Source of the DNA: Veronia nyctiphanis
GTDB lineage: Bacteria; Pseudomonadota; Gammaproteobacteria; Enterobacterales; Vibrionaceae
DNA length: 64,000 nucleotides
Direction of reading: 5' to 3'
Assembly: GCF_004116385.1 (NCBI RefSeq)
Contig: NZ_PEIB01000007.1
Location: 90,805-154,804, forward strand
Below, piece after piece: positions 47,429 through 58,037 of this stretch. The notes under the pieces are model-generated. The model saw only the letters and a list, made by a program, of their open reading frames with translations, did no database searches and had not been told where the DNA came from. Within the stretch, counting starts at the first letter, position 1; each line of letters opens with the position of its first letter. Both the position numbers and the translations under genes were made by a program.

Positions 47429-48557
47429 GTCAATCTAATCAACATGTGCCGGGGTGGGTGAAGATATTTCTGGTACCCATGTTACAGCTCGCACTGGCAC
47501 TGGTGGTATCGAGTTTGGTGGTATTACTGGTAGGTGAAAGCCCTATTGATGCGTTTGGTGTGATGATTAATGGCGCACTGAATCTCGAATACGGTGGCCT
47601 GCATAATACGCTCTATTACGCGACTAACTTTATCTTTACGGGGCTTGCCGTCGCAGTCGCTTTCCATGCTGGGCTTTTCAACATTGGTGGTGAAGGGCAG
47701 GCATATATTGCAGGTCTTGGTATCGGTATCTTGATGCTGTTGCTGGACGATGTGCTTTCGGTTTGGCTGATGGCACCACTAGCGATCATCATATCTGCGC
47801 TCTTTGGTGCGATATGGGGTGCGATACCTGGCTATTTGCAGGCCAAGCGCGGTTCTCACATTGTTGTGACCACCATAATGTTCAACTTTATCGCCTTCTC
47901 AGTGATGGGGTATGCCTTAGTTGAACACATTGCAAAATACGGCGGTAACTCAACGGATTCGCGTTATTTCAATGCAGAGGCCGTTTTCCCTAAATTTTAT
48001 GAGTTGGCGTCAGAATGGGGGATGGAGTTACCTTTTTCATTACTGAACCTTCTGTGCTGGTTGCCTTGGTCGTTGCTTGGTTGGTGTGGCTTCTTCTGTT
48101 CAGAACCCGCCTTGGCTACGCAATCCGGGTTGTTGGCCAAAATGCAACGGCGGCCCGATATGCCGGTATTAATGCGCAGAAAATCATTATTATTGCAATG
48201 ACGATCTCCGGTGCGCTGGCTGGCCTGATGGCCGTAAACGAAGTCTTTGGTGCACAAAACCGTCTGATACTTAACTTCACTGGAGGCTTCGGCTTTATCG
48301 GTATTGCAGTGGCACTGATGGGGCGAAATCATCCTGTCGGTATCATCATCGCGGCCCTGCTATTTGGCGCGTTGTATCAAGGCGGAACAGAATTACAGTT
48401 TGAAATGCCTAGCCTCAACCCAGAATTGATCATGGTCATTCAGGGGCTGGTGATTTTCTTCACGGGCTCAATGGACAGATTGATTCGTGAACCTGTTGAG
48501 AAGTGGTTTGTGAAGAAAAACCAAGCAGCTCAGGAGGTGAGTAATGGAACTGCTTAA
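47425..48557 (+). CDS. Nucleoside ABC transporter permease 1 (one frameshift)
   Basis: Joined product is about 377 residues, with eight to ten helices of the BPD_transp_2 family: FTGLAVAVAFHAGLFNIGGEGQ near 70-90 (the conserved NIGGEGQ motif), AIWGAIPGYLQAKRGSHIVVTTIMFNFIA, and later VVGQNATAARYAGI with the coupling loop to the ATPase. The frame breaks at CC 48048-48049, one base short; repair gives FSLLNPSVLVALVVAWLVW. It overlaps both neighbours by a few bases. It forms a heterodimeric pore with the next gene product. Confidence 0.88.
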
Positions 48558-49518
48558 TTTGATATTGTCGACGACAGACTCAACCATTCGCCTTGCTGTG
48601 CCTCTGGTCTTTGCTGCCATGGCGGGTATTTTCTCTGAACGTTCAGGTGTCGTTGATATTGGCCTAGAAGGCAAAATGTTGATGGCGGCTTTTACCGCTG
48701 CTGCGGTTGCTCATGTAACGGGTAATCCGTGGTTAGGACTAGTCGCGGCCATTGGAAGTAGCATGCTTCTGGCACTGATCCATGGTTTCGCATCGATCAC
48801 GCAGAAAGGCGACCAGATCATCTCTGGACTGGCCGTGAACTTCTTTGCCAGTGGGATGACAATAACGCTCGGCCATGCGTGGTTTAAGCGTGGTGGTCAG
48901 ACACCGACCCTTCATAATGAGGAGCGTTTCTTGCCGTTAGAGTTACCGGGTGCAGATGCGATTGGCGAAGCAATACCTGTCCTCGGGCCGATCTATCGTG
49001 ATGTAATTTCCGGGCATAACATACTGGTTTATTTATCGTTCTTTGCGGTGATCGGCACATGGTGGTTGTTGTTCCGTACCCGTTTTGGTTTGCGTTTGCG
49101 GGCTGTGGGGGAAGAGCCAGGCGCGATTGATACCGCAGGTATTTCAGTTATCTGGCTACGATACAGAGCGGTATTGATGGCGGGTTTGTTGTGTGGCTTG
49201 GCTGGTGCATACCTTTCAACCGCGCAAAATGCGGCATTTGGTAAAGAGATGACGGCGGGACAGGGCTATATCGCTCTTGCTGCAGTGATTTTCGGTAAAT
49301 GGCAGCCTCGCAATGCGTTGTTGGCCTGTTTGCTGTTTGGCTTCCTCTCTGCGCTTGAAACGCGCATGCAGGGTGTAGAGATACCTCTGGTAGGTGTATT
49401 ACCTACTCAGGTTTTCTCAGCATTGCCTTATGTGCTGACAGTCGTACTTTTGGCTGGCTTCATCGGCAAGGCAATAGCACCGAAAGCAATCGGCAAACCA
49501 TATGTGAAAGAGCGATAA
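48544..49518 (+). CDS. Nucleoside ABC transporter permease 2
   Basis: 324 residues, intact, the partner of permease 1. It contains FAAMAGIFSERSGVVDIGLEGKML (conserved NIGLEG-type motif near residue 35), RAVGEEPGAIDTAGISVIWLRY (ATPase-coupling loop) and a series of helices to GKAIAPKAIGKPYVKER. It overlaps the preceding gene by 14 bases. Together, the four genes 44743-49518 make a complete inner-membrane importer, probably for purine nucleosides by family; the substrate is not proven. A terminator follows 20 bases later. Confidence 0.9.
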   Translation: MELLNLILSTTDSTIRLAVPLVFAAMAGIFSERSGVVDIGLEGKMLMAAFTAAAVAHVTGNPWLGLVAAIGSSMLLALIHGFASITQKGDQIISGLAVNFFASGMTITLGHAWFKRGGQTPTLHNEERFLPLELPGADAIGEAIPVLGPIYRDVISGHNILVYLSFFAVIGTWWLLFRTRFGLRLRAVGEEPGAIDTAGISVIWLRYRAVLMAGLLCGLAGAYLSTAQNAAFGKEMTAGQGYIALAAVIFGKWQPRNALLACLLFGFLSALETRMQGVEIPLVGVLPTQVFSALPYVLTVVLLAGFIGKAIAPKAIGKPYVKER

Positions 49519-49538
49519 CGCCTATTAGATTTGCAGTA

Positions 49539-49564
49539 AAAAGCCGACCCTTGGGTCGGCTTTT
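49539..49564. terminator. Bidirectional terminator after the nucleoside importer operon
   Basis: Stem AAAAGCCGACCC / GGGTCGGCTTTT with a 2-base loop, between convergent genes. Almost the same stem occurs at 51544-51568. Confidence 0.88.
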
Positions 49565-49588
49565 CTGTCTTACAGATTATTAGTCGGG

Positions 49589-51421
49589 CTAGTCATCGCC
49601 AATAAATCCACTGGTTTGACGACGCCAAAGTTGGGCATAGATACCTTCCTTATCAATCAACTCCTGATGTGTCCCTTGTTCAGCAATTTCGCCTTTGTCG
49701 AGGACAATCAGTCTGTCCATCGCGGCAATCGTCGATAGACGGTGCGCAATGGCTATAACCGTTTTTCCTTCCATTAATTCATAGAGACTTTCTTGAATCG
49801 CGGCTTCAACTTCGGAATCAAGCGCCGATGTTGCCTCATCCAAAATGAGTATTGGTGCATCTTTCAACAACACACGAGAGATAGCTACCCGCTGGCGCTG
49901 ACCGCCAGATAACTTCACACCGCGCTCACCTACCATAGCGTCATAGGCGACGTTTCCGTAAGGATCAGAGAGCGTTTTAATGAAATCAGCTGCGTGCGCT
50001 TTTTCACTGGCGCGACGCATGGCTTCTTCAGATGCATCCGGATTACCGTAAAGAATGTTTTCACGTATCGAACGGTGGAGCAGGGACGTATCTTGCGTCA
50101 CCATACCGATGTTGGCGCGTAATGAATCCTGAGTAACCTCAGACACATTTTGGCCATCTATTCGAATCTCGCCGCCTTCAACATCGTGAAAACGCATCAG
50201 GAGGTTTACAAGTGTTGACTTACCCGCGCCGGACCGTCCGACTAAGCCGATTTTCTCACCGGGTTTGATGTTCAGGTTGAGTTTCTCAATGACACTTTTT
50301 TGTTCGCCGTAGTGGAAACAGACATCACTGAAGGTTATCTCTCCTTTCTCAACACTGATTGGCTGAGCGCCTTTTTTATCTTCGATATCAACGGGCTTAG
50401 ACAAGGTATTCATGCCGTCAACCACGGTGCCGAGGTTTTCAAACAGCCCACCAATTTCCCACATGATCCATTTCGACATTCCGTTGATGCGAAGCGCGAG
50501 GCTGACCGCAATCGCAATTGCGCCAATGCTGATTGCGCTGCCTAGCCACAGTGAGATAGAGACTGCTCCAATGGCGAAAACCAACACGTAGTTGATGGTG
50601 TCTACGCTCAGATTGAAGCCTGTTGCTAGTCGCATTTGGCGATGCACTGTATCGAGAAAAGAGTTCATGCCCTCTTCGGCATAAGCGGTCTCTCTCTCGG
50701 TATGAGAAAAGAGTTTCACTGTGGCGATGTTAGTGTAGCTGTCAACAATACGCCCTGTCATCATTGAACGCGCCTCGGCCTGCTCACTCGATACCGATTT
50801 CAGTTTAGGAACGAAATAAACCTGAATTGCAATGTAGGTCAACAGCCACAGCAGCATAGGGATCATCAGACGCCAATCAGATTGGCCGATGATCACTAAC
50901 ATGGATAGAAAATAGACCGAGATATAAACCGCCACATCGAGCAATTTCATTACGGTTTCACGCACTGACAACGATGTTTGCATCACCTTGGTGGCGATGC
51001 GCCCAGCAAAATCGTTTTGGTAAAAACTTACGCTTTGTCGCAGAAGATACCGGTGAGCCAACCAGCGAATCGACATAGGGTAATTACCCAGTAACGTCTG
51101 GTGTAGCAGCAAAGAGTGGAGTGCGATTAGAGCAGGCATCACAATCAAGATGAGTACGCTGATACCTATAAGTGTCATCCCTTCTTCCTGAAGGAAAGTA
51201 TCTGGGTTGCTGTTTACCAGCCAATCTACCAGTTGTCCCATAAAACCGAACAGTGAGACTTCAACTATCGCAATCAAGGCTGTCAGTACTGACATCGCGA
51301 TAAGAGGTACTTCAAAGCCCCGAGTATAGTGAAGGCAAAAAGCCAATAACCCAGAAGGTGGCTGTTCTGGTTTGTCGGGCGGAAAGGCGAGCGTCATACG
51401 CTCGAATAGCTTATAGATCAT
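49589..51421 (-). CDS. ABC exporter with fused membrane and ATPase domains (MsbA/LmrA-like)
   Basis: 610 residues from ATG 51421, chosen over a TTG at 51472 that only adds a non-hydrophobic tail. N-terminal six-helix domain (about 25-320, including GLLAFCLHYTRGFEVPLIAM and the ASATKVMQTSLSVRETVMKLL region), then ATPase with GRSGAGKSTLVNLL near 410, QDTSLLHRSIRENI, signature LSGGQRQRVAISRVLL and Walker B LILDEATSALD, D-loop and IAIAHRLSTI. It forms a homodimer exporting lipids or drugs. The gene stands alone between the importer operon and the chitinase. Confidence 0.88.
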   Translation of the reverse strand: MIYKLFERMTLAFPPDKPEQPPSGLLAFCLHYTRGFEVPLIAMSVLTALIAIVEVSLFGFMGQLVDWLVNSNPDTFLQEEGMTLIGISVLILIVMPALIALHSLLLHQTLLGNYPMSIRWLAHRYLLRQSVSFYQNDFAGRIATKVMQTSLSVRETVMKLLDVAVYISVYFLSMLVIIGQSDWRLMIPMLLWLLTYIAIQVYFVPKLKSVSSEQAEARSMMTGRIVDSYTNIATVKLFSHTERETAYAEEGMNSFLDTVHRQMRLATGFNLSVDTINYVLVFAIGAVSISLWLGSAISIGAIAIAVSLALRINGMSKWIMWEIGGLFENLGTVVDGMNTLSKPVDIEDKKGAQPISVEKGEITFSDVCFHYGEQKSVIEKLNLNIKPGEKIGLVGRSGAGKSTLVNLLMRFHDVEGGEIRIDGQNVSEVTQDSLRANIGMVTQDTSLLHRSIRENILYGNPDASEEAMRRASEKAHAADFIKTLSDPYGNVAYDAMVGERGVKLSGGQRQRVAISRVLLKDAPILILDEATSALDSEVEAAIQESLYELMEGKTVIAIAHRLSTIAAMDRLIVLDKGEIAEQGTHQELIDKEGIYAQLWRRQTSGFIGDD

Positions 51422-51543
51422 TTTGCTGTCCGAAAAAAGGAGGTGACACGTTGCGGCCTCCGGAAGGTTCAATTGTGTATTTTACGTTGCAAAACGATGA
51501 ATTGGCACATTCGATAGCAGTTTTATTTTCCTCACTAAACGAC

Positions 51544-51568
51544 AAAAGCCGACCTTAGGTCGGCTTTA
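51544..51568. terminator. Terminator of the chitinase gene
   Basis: Stem AAAAGCCGACC / GGTCGGCTTT with a 3-base loop, 18 bases after the chitinase stop on the minus strand; a T run follows on that side. Confidence 0.82.
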
Positions 51569-51585
51569 TCTCAGGTTAATTTAAA

Positions 51586-54500
51586 TTAACCGCAAGTCTT
51601 GCTCCAGCTACCGTCACTTCCCGGTACAGAACTTGTCCACCAATTAGCTTGGTAAATTTTGCCTTCGTGGACCATCTTGTCGCCTGTCGCTGCATGGCTT
51701 GGGTTTCCTTCCCAGTCAGTCTGAGGCCAGTTCGGATAGACATTAATACCTGTGGTGTCACAGTCGCCGTTATCACCACCACCGTTGTCACCGCCGCCAT
51801 TGCCGCCGTCCGTGATGTCACCAATTGGTAACTCTGGGTACTCAGAGGCAAATGCGTAGTCTTGACCATTTACGGTGACTGTGTAGTTCGCTGGACCAGA
51901 GATTGGCAGGTAGTACACCATATCCAGTACATAGCTTTCACCCGCAGCCAGTGATTTCCATGTTGGTAGGGAGAAGGCAAGACGATGCAGATTGCCTTGC
52001 AGACCACCAATATTGTCTGGGGCAGTATGCGCAGAAGCTATGACTTTCAAGCCGCTACCTGACTGGTCGTTCGCATTGTCAGGTGCAGACGTTGGCATAT
52101 CAAACTGGAACTCCGTTCCACCCGGTATCGCCACTCCCGTATTGTTCGTGAAGGTTACTTTAGGGTTAAGCGGGTAGTTGTTGTCGCCCACTTTGAAACC
52201 GTCAAGGTCAACCGAGATATCGAGTGCTGTATCCGGCATTGGGATCTCAGCCAGTTTGCTGCCGTAAGGTGCTGCAGACTTAAACTTGTCATACATCGCC
52301 TTGGTCATGGTGTTACCCATGTGGTATTCACCGTTACCGCTCTTACATGCTGCTTCAGAGTCATCAATTTCGTTAGTTCGAACACCGTTGCTGTCGAACA
52401 GGTAGCAGTTATAGTCGCCAGCCAGTTCCCAGAACATGATACCGCCTATGCCCTGATCAACGACGTAGTCAGATTTCACATTGATTGATGCTTTGTCTTC
52501 CGTGGAAATGAAGACACTCTTCTCTGCATTCCAGAGCCATGGTGCGATCGCGACTGAATCGTAGTTACGTTCGTACGTCCCTTTCAGCTCGTGAGCAGGG
52601 TTGTTGGCAGGATCCAGGTTGTACGCGCTTGCGTAAGTGCCGTAGATGCCATTCTCAAGGTTTTTCGCATGCCACATTGGGTTTGAACCTGCACCCATTT
52701 CGTTGCCTTGCTCATCCTTGTCGTGCCACATGTTGTCGATACCGACTGCACCGAAACCACAGTTGTTCTTATCGCCTTCACCTGTGCCGTCTGGGCAAGA
52801 TGCTTGGTCAGGAAGTGCGCGCTACCCCAAAGGCGTTTTCGCCGCCTTTCACTTCTTGCCAGCCACGGGTGTAGTAAGGAACACCGATGTTGATTCGACC
52901 TGCAGGCATTGAACCGCGGAAATAGTGGTATGCCCAGTCAGTATTCAAGTAACCGATACCGCCGTAAGCCGCTTCGTCATAGACTTTCCATGCTTCCAGT
53001 TCGGAGTCTTTACCCGTGTCATACAGTGCTGCGTTATGACCAACGTGGTCATTCCAAGCGCCGTGAAGGTCATAAGACATGATGTTGACGTAATCGAGGT
53101 ACTTGTTGGCTTCCATGGTTTCCATGCCGCGCAACAGGTAGCCGGATGAAGGTGCAGCAATCGTCAACATGTAGTGCGTGCCGTCAGCAGCACTTGCTTT
53201 GTCGAGTTTCTCACGCAGAACACGCATCAGCTCATTGTACGAACGCATCAGATATGGACGGCGGGATTCAGCGAATTCCTTATCCATAGGGTTGCCTGCG
53301 CCAGACATGCTGGTTGGGTATTCATAGTCGATGTCAACACCGTCGAATTGATACTGGCGAATGAACTCAACTGCCGAGGTTGCGAACTTCTCAATACCTG
53401 CATGGTTGATGCTACCATCAGCATTCGTTGTCATGGTGTAGAAACCACCGTCGTTGACACGCTTGCCGTCAGTACCGAAGTGACCGCCTGTTTCAGCCCA
53501 TCCGCCAATAGAGATAAGTGTTTTAACGTCATGACGTTTCTTGTAAGTTGCCAGAGCGCCAAGGTGACCTTTAAAGCCAAGTGCCGGGTCAATATCAACG
53601 CCAGGCCATGTTTTACCTACAGCAGCATTGCTTGGATCATTCACATCGCCAATGTTGACTTTGCCGTCTGAGCCGATGCTGACGAATGCATAGTTAATGT
53701 GAGTGAGCTGTTCCCAAGGAATGTCTTTAACCAGATAAGCAGCTTGGTCATCGTTACCTGCGCGCCAGCTGGTGAAGTAACCAATGATGCGACGTGGGTG
53801 GTCGGCACCCATCTTCTCTCGGCCGTCTTCGTCATAAATTGAACAGTATGGAACGTCAACACCCTCTGTCTTGTAAAGACCTTCTGGACGACAAGTCGCC
53901 GTCGTTGGTGTACCAACAACATCCAGGCTTACAAGCGCAGAATCAGCAGTATCGCCGTCATTGTCTGTGGCTTTTGCATATACAGACACTTGACCAGAGC
54001 CTACAGATGTCCAATCCAGTGAATATGGCGCTGTTGCTGCAGTTCCAACCAGTCGGCCAGCAACGTAGAAATCGACTTTATCTACTGTGCCATCTGAATC
54101 AGCAGCATCTGCTGTCAGCGTGACAACCTCACCCTCATTGACTGAAGTAGTAGAGACAGTCAGTGAAACAGTGGGTGGATCGTTAGGGTCGACAACATCA
54201 CCTTCAACACTCACTGAAACAGAAGATTCAGCTTTTGCGCCGTCGTCATCTGTCGCAACAACCTTGATGACGTGGCTGCCCTCGGTCGCTGTCCATGATG
54301 AAGAGAAACCATTACTTGCATCGCTGTCTACGCTGACAGACTGGCCGTCAACAAAGAACTCAACGTCAGCGACTGTGCCATCCGCGTCTTTTGCCGTTGC
54401 GACAACAGAAACACTGTCACCGACTTTGAACTTAGCGCCAGATGCTGGGTTGCTAATCGATACCGTTGGTGCCTCGTTCGGCATGTCGTCTGTTTGGCAA

Positions 54501-54757
54501 TCATCAACGACTTTCCAGACTTTCCAGTCGCCAGAGTTTTCGGCTGGACTATTGTTTTGCGTCCACCAACTGGCTTCAAACAAAACATTACTTTGCTGCG
54601 CCTGGTCGCCAGTGTTGTAAATCTTTTGCGCGTTCCACTCTTCGATGCCGCTACAGTCAGTGGCTGCCTGAGCTTGAAAGCTCATTGCACAGGCAATCGC
54701 GACAGCGGAGAGTGTAAAGCGTGTTGGGCTTCCCTTACCACTCAAAAAACGATCCAT
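51586..54757 (-). CDS. chiA: Secreted GH18 chitinase with two chitin-binding domains (frameshifted)
   Basis: Joined product is about 1057 residues. Order: signal peptide (start [20 protein letters not shown], ending AQAA), a CBM5/12 chitin-binding domain (about 33-80, with ASWWTQNN), two Ig/PKD-like beta domains (about 90-185 and 190-285), the GH18 domain with catalytic [10 protein letters not shown] and RIIGYFTSW, a Gly/Asp-rich linker and a second CBM5/12 ([15 protein letters not shown]). The frame breaks near 52815-52828: one base is missing at the CCCC run 52825-52828 and a second a few bases later; repair gives GENAFGGSAPLPDQASC. It hydrolyses chitin outside the cell into oligosaccharides. 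AGGGGAAC lies ahead of ATG 54757. Confidence 0.88.
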
Positions 54758-55099
54758 TGTGTTCCCCTTGTAAACAAGAAATTTTGTGGTCTTTGATGTT
54801 TCAAATGTAAAACTTATGTTGCGCTGCTAATAAAGTAATGAAGAAAAATGTTACTGGCTTGGTGCAAGGTCGGGTAGTTTGAGGTGACACTAAAAACTAG
54901 GTGTAATCAGTAGGAAACGATTGTTTTTATTCACAAAAATACTCTGTCCTAATGGTTAACATCTCCATTATTTGAGTGTTAACTCGAAAAAATAGGAAAT
55001 CAATAAAATTGTCTACAATCACGTAAAAATATGGCAAAAATTATCTGATAAAGCGCCAGAGGATAATATAAGTGTCAACAATTGCTGGAAAGCGTGTTA
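54758..55099. other. Divergent promoter region of chitinase and GntR genes
   Basis: 342 bases, AT-rich, without an ORF. It must hold the chitinase promoter to the left and the prp regulator promoter to the right. No site could be assigned. Confidence 0.4.
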
Positions 55100-55804
55100 A
55101 TGGATGACAAGATAGCAGGTAAAGAAGCGGAACCTGTTGCCCGTGAGCCCACAAAATCAGACAACCTCACTGAGATGCTGATAGAAGCCATTATCTCGGG
55201 CGAGTTACTGTCTGGCAGTAAAATCTCAGAGCCAGAGCTGTCACGCAGATACAAGGTGAGTCGTGGCCCACTGCGTGAAGCGATGATGCGGATTGAAACA
55301 CTCGGTTTAATCGAAAGAAGTCCGCATATTGGTGCCAGAGTTATCACCTTAAGTGAGACCCAGCTCAAAGAGATTTATTCTGTTCGTGAAGCATTAGAGG
55401 TGATGGCGGTCAGGCAGGCTTGCCAACACATCACCAGTGAAGAACTTCATTCGCTTAAAAAATTATTAACCACTCACCAGCAACATATCGTCGATGCCAA
55501 AGGTGCATCATACTTTCTACAGTCTGGTGATTTCGATTTTCATTATTGTGTGATCAAAGCGAGTAGAAACCAGAAACTCGTTTCTCTGCTTTGTGATGAG
55601 CTATACCACCTCATACGCATGTATCGCACGCAGTTTTCTCGTCTCCGTTCTTCACCTAAATCCGCACTGAAGGAGCACTTTCAGATTTTTGATGCGCTGT
55701 GCGAGCGTGATGAAGATTTAGCTGAAATGTTAATGAGAAGGCATATCCGGCGCAGCCAACACCTTGCGCAGGAGTTTTTGGTCAAAAATAAGGAGTGTCA
55801 TTAA
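55100..55804 (+). CDS. GntR/FCD family regulator of the methylcitrate operon
   Basis: 234 residues from ATG 55100 (an earlier TTG is possible). Winged helix in the first 80 residues: [20 protein letters not shown]..., with recognition segment [28 protein letters not shown], followed by an all-helical FCD ligand domain with [13 protein letters not shown] and the metal-binding His pattern. Its stop overlaps the prpB start as TAATG, so regulator and enzymes are co-transcribed. This replaces the sigma-54-type PrpR of enterics. It probably senses a methylcitrate-pathway intermediate and controls its own operon. Confidence 0.88.
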   Translation: MDDKIAGKEAEPVAREPTKSDNLTEMLIEAIISGELLSGSKISEPELSRRYKVSRGPLREAMMRIETLGLIERSPHIGARVITLSETQLKEIYSVREALEVMAVRQACQHITSEELHSLKKLLTTHQQHIVDAKGASYFLQSGDFDFHYCVIKASRNQKLVSLLCDELYHLIRMYRTQFSRLRSSPKSALKEHFQIFDALCERDEDLAEMLMRRHIRRSQHLAQEFLVKNKECH

Positions 55805-56685
55805 TGAGTGCAGGGCAACGTTTTCGTCGAGCGGTAAGTGCGAATAACCCATTAAGTATTGTCGGGGCGGTGAATGCCTATTGTGCAATGATGGCAGAAC
55901 AAACGGGGCATCAAGCCTTGTATCTCTCGGGGGCTGGTGTGGCAAATGCTTCCCATGGGATGCCAGATCTCGGTATGACAGGGTTACATGATGTTGTTGA
56001 AGATGCGCGAAGAATAACCGCCGCTTCTTCTTTGCCACTGCTTGTCGACATCGATACCGGTTTTGGTGGCGCATTTAACATTGCCAGAACAGTTCGCGAA
56101 ATGGAGCGTGCCGGTGTTGCTGCGGTGCACATTGAGGACCAAGTTGGACAGAAGCGCTGTGGCCATAGACCAAATAAAGCCATCGTCACACAGGCTGAAA
56201 TGGTTGATCGGGTGAAAGCAGCAGTTGATGCCCGAGTCGATGAGGAGTTCGTCATTATGGCGAGAACCGATGCGCTGGCAGTAGACGGCATGTCAGCTGC
56301 AATTGATCGTGCTCAGGCGTGCATTGAGGCCGGTGCTGACATGGTGTTTCCAGAGGCAGTGCGGACGTTAGACGAATATAAAACATTGAGTAACGCGTTG
56401 GATGTGCCAATTCTTGCCAATATTACCGAGTTTGGTCAGACCCCATTGTATTCGACATCAGAGCTCGCTGAGGTGGGTGTGGCAATGGCGCTTTATCCTT
56501 TGTCGGCATTCCGGGCGATGAATCAGGCGGCGCTCAATGTATATCAACATATTCTCTCGGATGGTCACCAAAAGGCTGTTGTTGATTCGATGCAAACCAG
56601 AGAAGAACTATATGCCTTCCTCGGTTATCACGAATTTGAACAAAAGCTGGATGCACTGTTTGAACAAGAAAAAAGAGGCCGTTAG
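55804..56685 (+). CDS. prpB: 2-methylisocitrate lyase
   Basis: 293 residues from ATG 55804, with AGGAG eight bases ahead. It carries the isocitrate lyase family core: [18 protein letters not shown] near residue 45, [11 protein letters not shown] with metal-binding Asp, [16 protein letters not shown] (KRCGH active-site loop, residue 120), and [12 protein letters not shown]. It splits 2-methylisocitrate into pyruvate and succinate, the last step of propionate use by the methylcitrate cycle. A short inverted repeat AGAGGC / GCCTCT spans its stop codon. Confidence 0.94.
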   Translation: MSAGQRFRRAVSANNPLSIVGAVNAYCAMMAEQTGHQALYLSGAGVANASHGMPDLGMTGLHDVVEDARRITAASSLPLLVDIDTGFGGAFNIARTVREMERAGVAAVHIEDQVGQKRCGHRPNKAIVTQAEMVDRVKAAVDARVDEEFVIMARTDALAVDGMSAAIDRAQACIEAGADMVFPEAVRTLDEYKTLSNALDVPILANITEFGQTPLYSTSELAEVGVAMALYPLSAFRAMNQAALNVYQHILSDGHQKAVVDSMQTREELYAFLGYHEFEQKLDALFEQEKRGR

Positions 56686-56810
56686 AGCCTCTCAGAGCTA
56701 ACTATTGACTTGAGTTATGTACCAAAAACGCTGGCTGAAAGTAACAACGAAAAGCTGATTTAACAGCCTGTATTGAAGGGAATATGCATCTGAAAGAGGA
56801 GGGGCCGACG

Positions 56811-57962
56811 ATGACGGCGCAGTTAAACAACGATATACAGAAAGAGCTTGGTGGACAGGGCTTAAGAGGGCAGAGTGCGGGCGTGACTGCACTTTGCACA
56901 GTTGGGAAAACAGGAACAGGCTTAACGTACCGTGGTTACGACATTTCCGATTTGGCTGAATTTGCAACATTTGAAGAAGTTGCCTACCTCTTGCTTAAAG
57001 GGAAACTACCAACAAACACTGAGTTGGCGGATTATATTGATCGCCTTAATCAATTCAGAGGACTACCGGACCCGCTAAAAACGGTGTTGGAGCAGATCCC
57101 GGCAGATGCTCACCCAATGGATGTCATGCGAACGGGTTGCTCAGTGCTCGGCAATTTAGAGACAGAGTTGAGTTTTGAGCAACAGCAAGACAAAACAGAC
57201 AGAATGCTCGCTGCGTTTCCTGCCATCATTTGCTATTGGTATCGCTTTAGTCATGATCAGGTAAGAATCGACACTGAAAGCTGTGAACAGCGATCAATCG
57301 GTGGATATTTCCTTGAAATGCTGACGGGAAAGCAGCCGTCTGAGCTTCACGTTCAGGTCATGCACTGCTCGTTGGTTCTCTACGCAGAGCATGAATTTAA
57401 CGCATCGACATTTACTGCCCGAGTATGTGCTTCTACCTTATCTGACCTTCATTCTTGCATCACTGGTGCTATTGGGTCTCTTCGAGGCCCTCTTCACGGA
57501 GGCGCAAATGAGGCCGCGATGGATATGCTGTCGCAGTGGAAAACGCCGCAAGAAGCAGAAACGGAGATCCTCAAAATGCTGAAAGCCAAAGAGAAAATTA
57601 TGGGCTTTGGGCATGCTATTTATCGAGAGTCAGATCCTCGCAATGCGGTGATCAAAAAATGGTCGAAGAAACTGGCTGAAAATGCCGATGATTCATGGCT
57701 TTTTGATGTGTCTGAACGAGTCGATGAAGTGATGTGGCGAGAAAAAAGACTGTTCCCAAATGCCGACTTTTATCATGCCTCGGCCTATCATTTCATGGGG
57801 ATACCAACAAAACTATTCACCCCGATTTTTGTCATGAGCCGGCTAACAGGATGGGCCGCTCATGTCTTTGAGCAACGTGATAACAACAGGATAATCAGGC
57901 CAAGTGCAGACTATACAGGCCCTGAACACCAAGACTGGTTGCCGATAGATAAAAGAGCATAA
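56811..57962 (+). CDS. prpC: 2-methylcitrate synthase
   Basis: 383 residues from ATG 56811, with AGGAGG eight bases ahead; an upstream start at 56784 is weaker. Citrate synthase fold with GLTYRGYDISDLAEF near residue 35, GSLRGPLHGGANEAAMDML with a catalytic His near 230, KIMGFGHAIYRESDPR with the second His near 265 and FYHASAYHFMGIP with the Asp/His region. It condenses propionyl-CoA with oxaloacetate. Length and motifs fit PrpC rather than the housekeeping GltA (about 430 residues). It lies 125 bases after prpB. Confidence 0.93.
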   Translation: MTAQLNNDIQKELGGQGLRGQSAGVTALCTVGKTGTGLTYRGYDISDLAEFATFEEVAYLLLKGKLPTNTELADYIDRLNQFRGLPDPLKTVLEQIPADAHPMDVMRTGCSVLGNLETELSFEQQQDKTDRMLAAFPAIICYWYRFSHDQVRIDTESCEQRSIGGYFLEMLTGKQPSELHVQVMHCSLVLYAEHEFNASTFTARVCASTLSDLHSCITGAIGSLRGPLHGGANEAAMDMLSQWKTPQEAETEILKMLKAKEKIMGFGHAIYRESDPRNAVIKKWSKKLAENADDSWLFDVSERVDEVMWREKRLFPNADFYHASAYHFMGIPTKLFTPIFVMSRLTGWAAHVFEQRDNNRIIRPSADYTGPEHQDWLPIDKRA

Positions 57963-58037
57963 CAGCGCTATCAGAGTGGTAACTGCTGACACAGTCAAGG
58001 ATAGATACTTATAATTTTAACCAAGGGAGTACCGGTT

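Noticed and set aside
54087..54620. 177-codon plus-strand ORF rich in Ser and Thr inside the chitinase gene
   Set aside because: Antisense to the repeated Ig-like domains, whose Ser/Asp/Val codons give an open mirror frame; no start signals.
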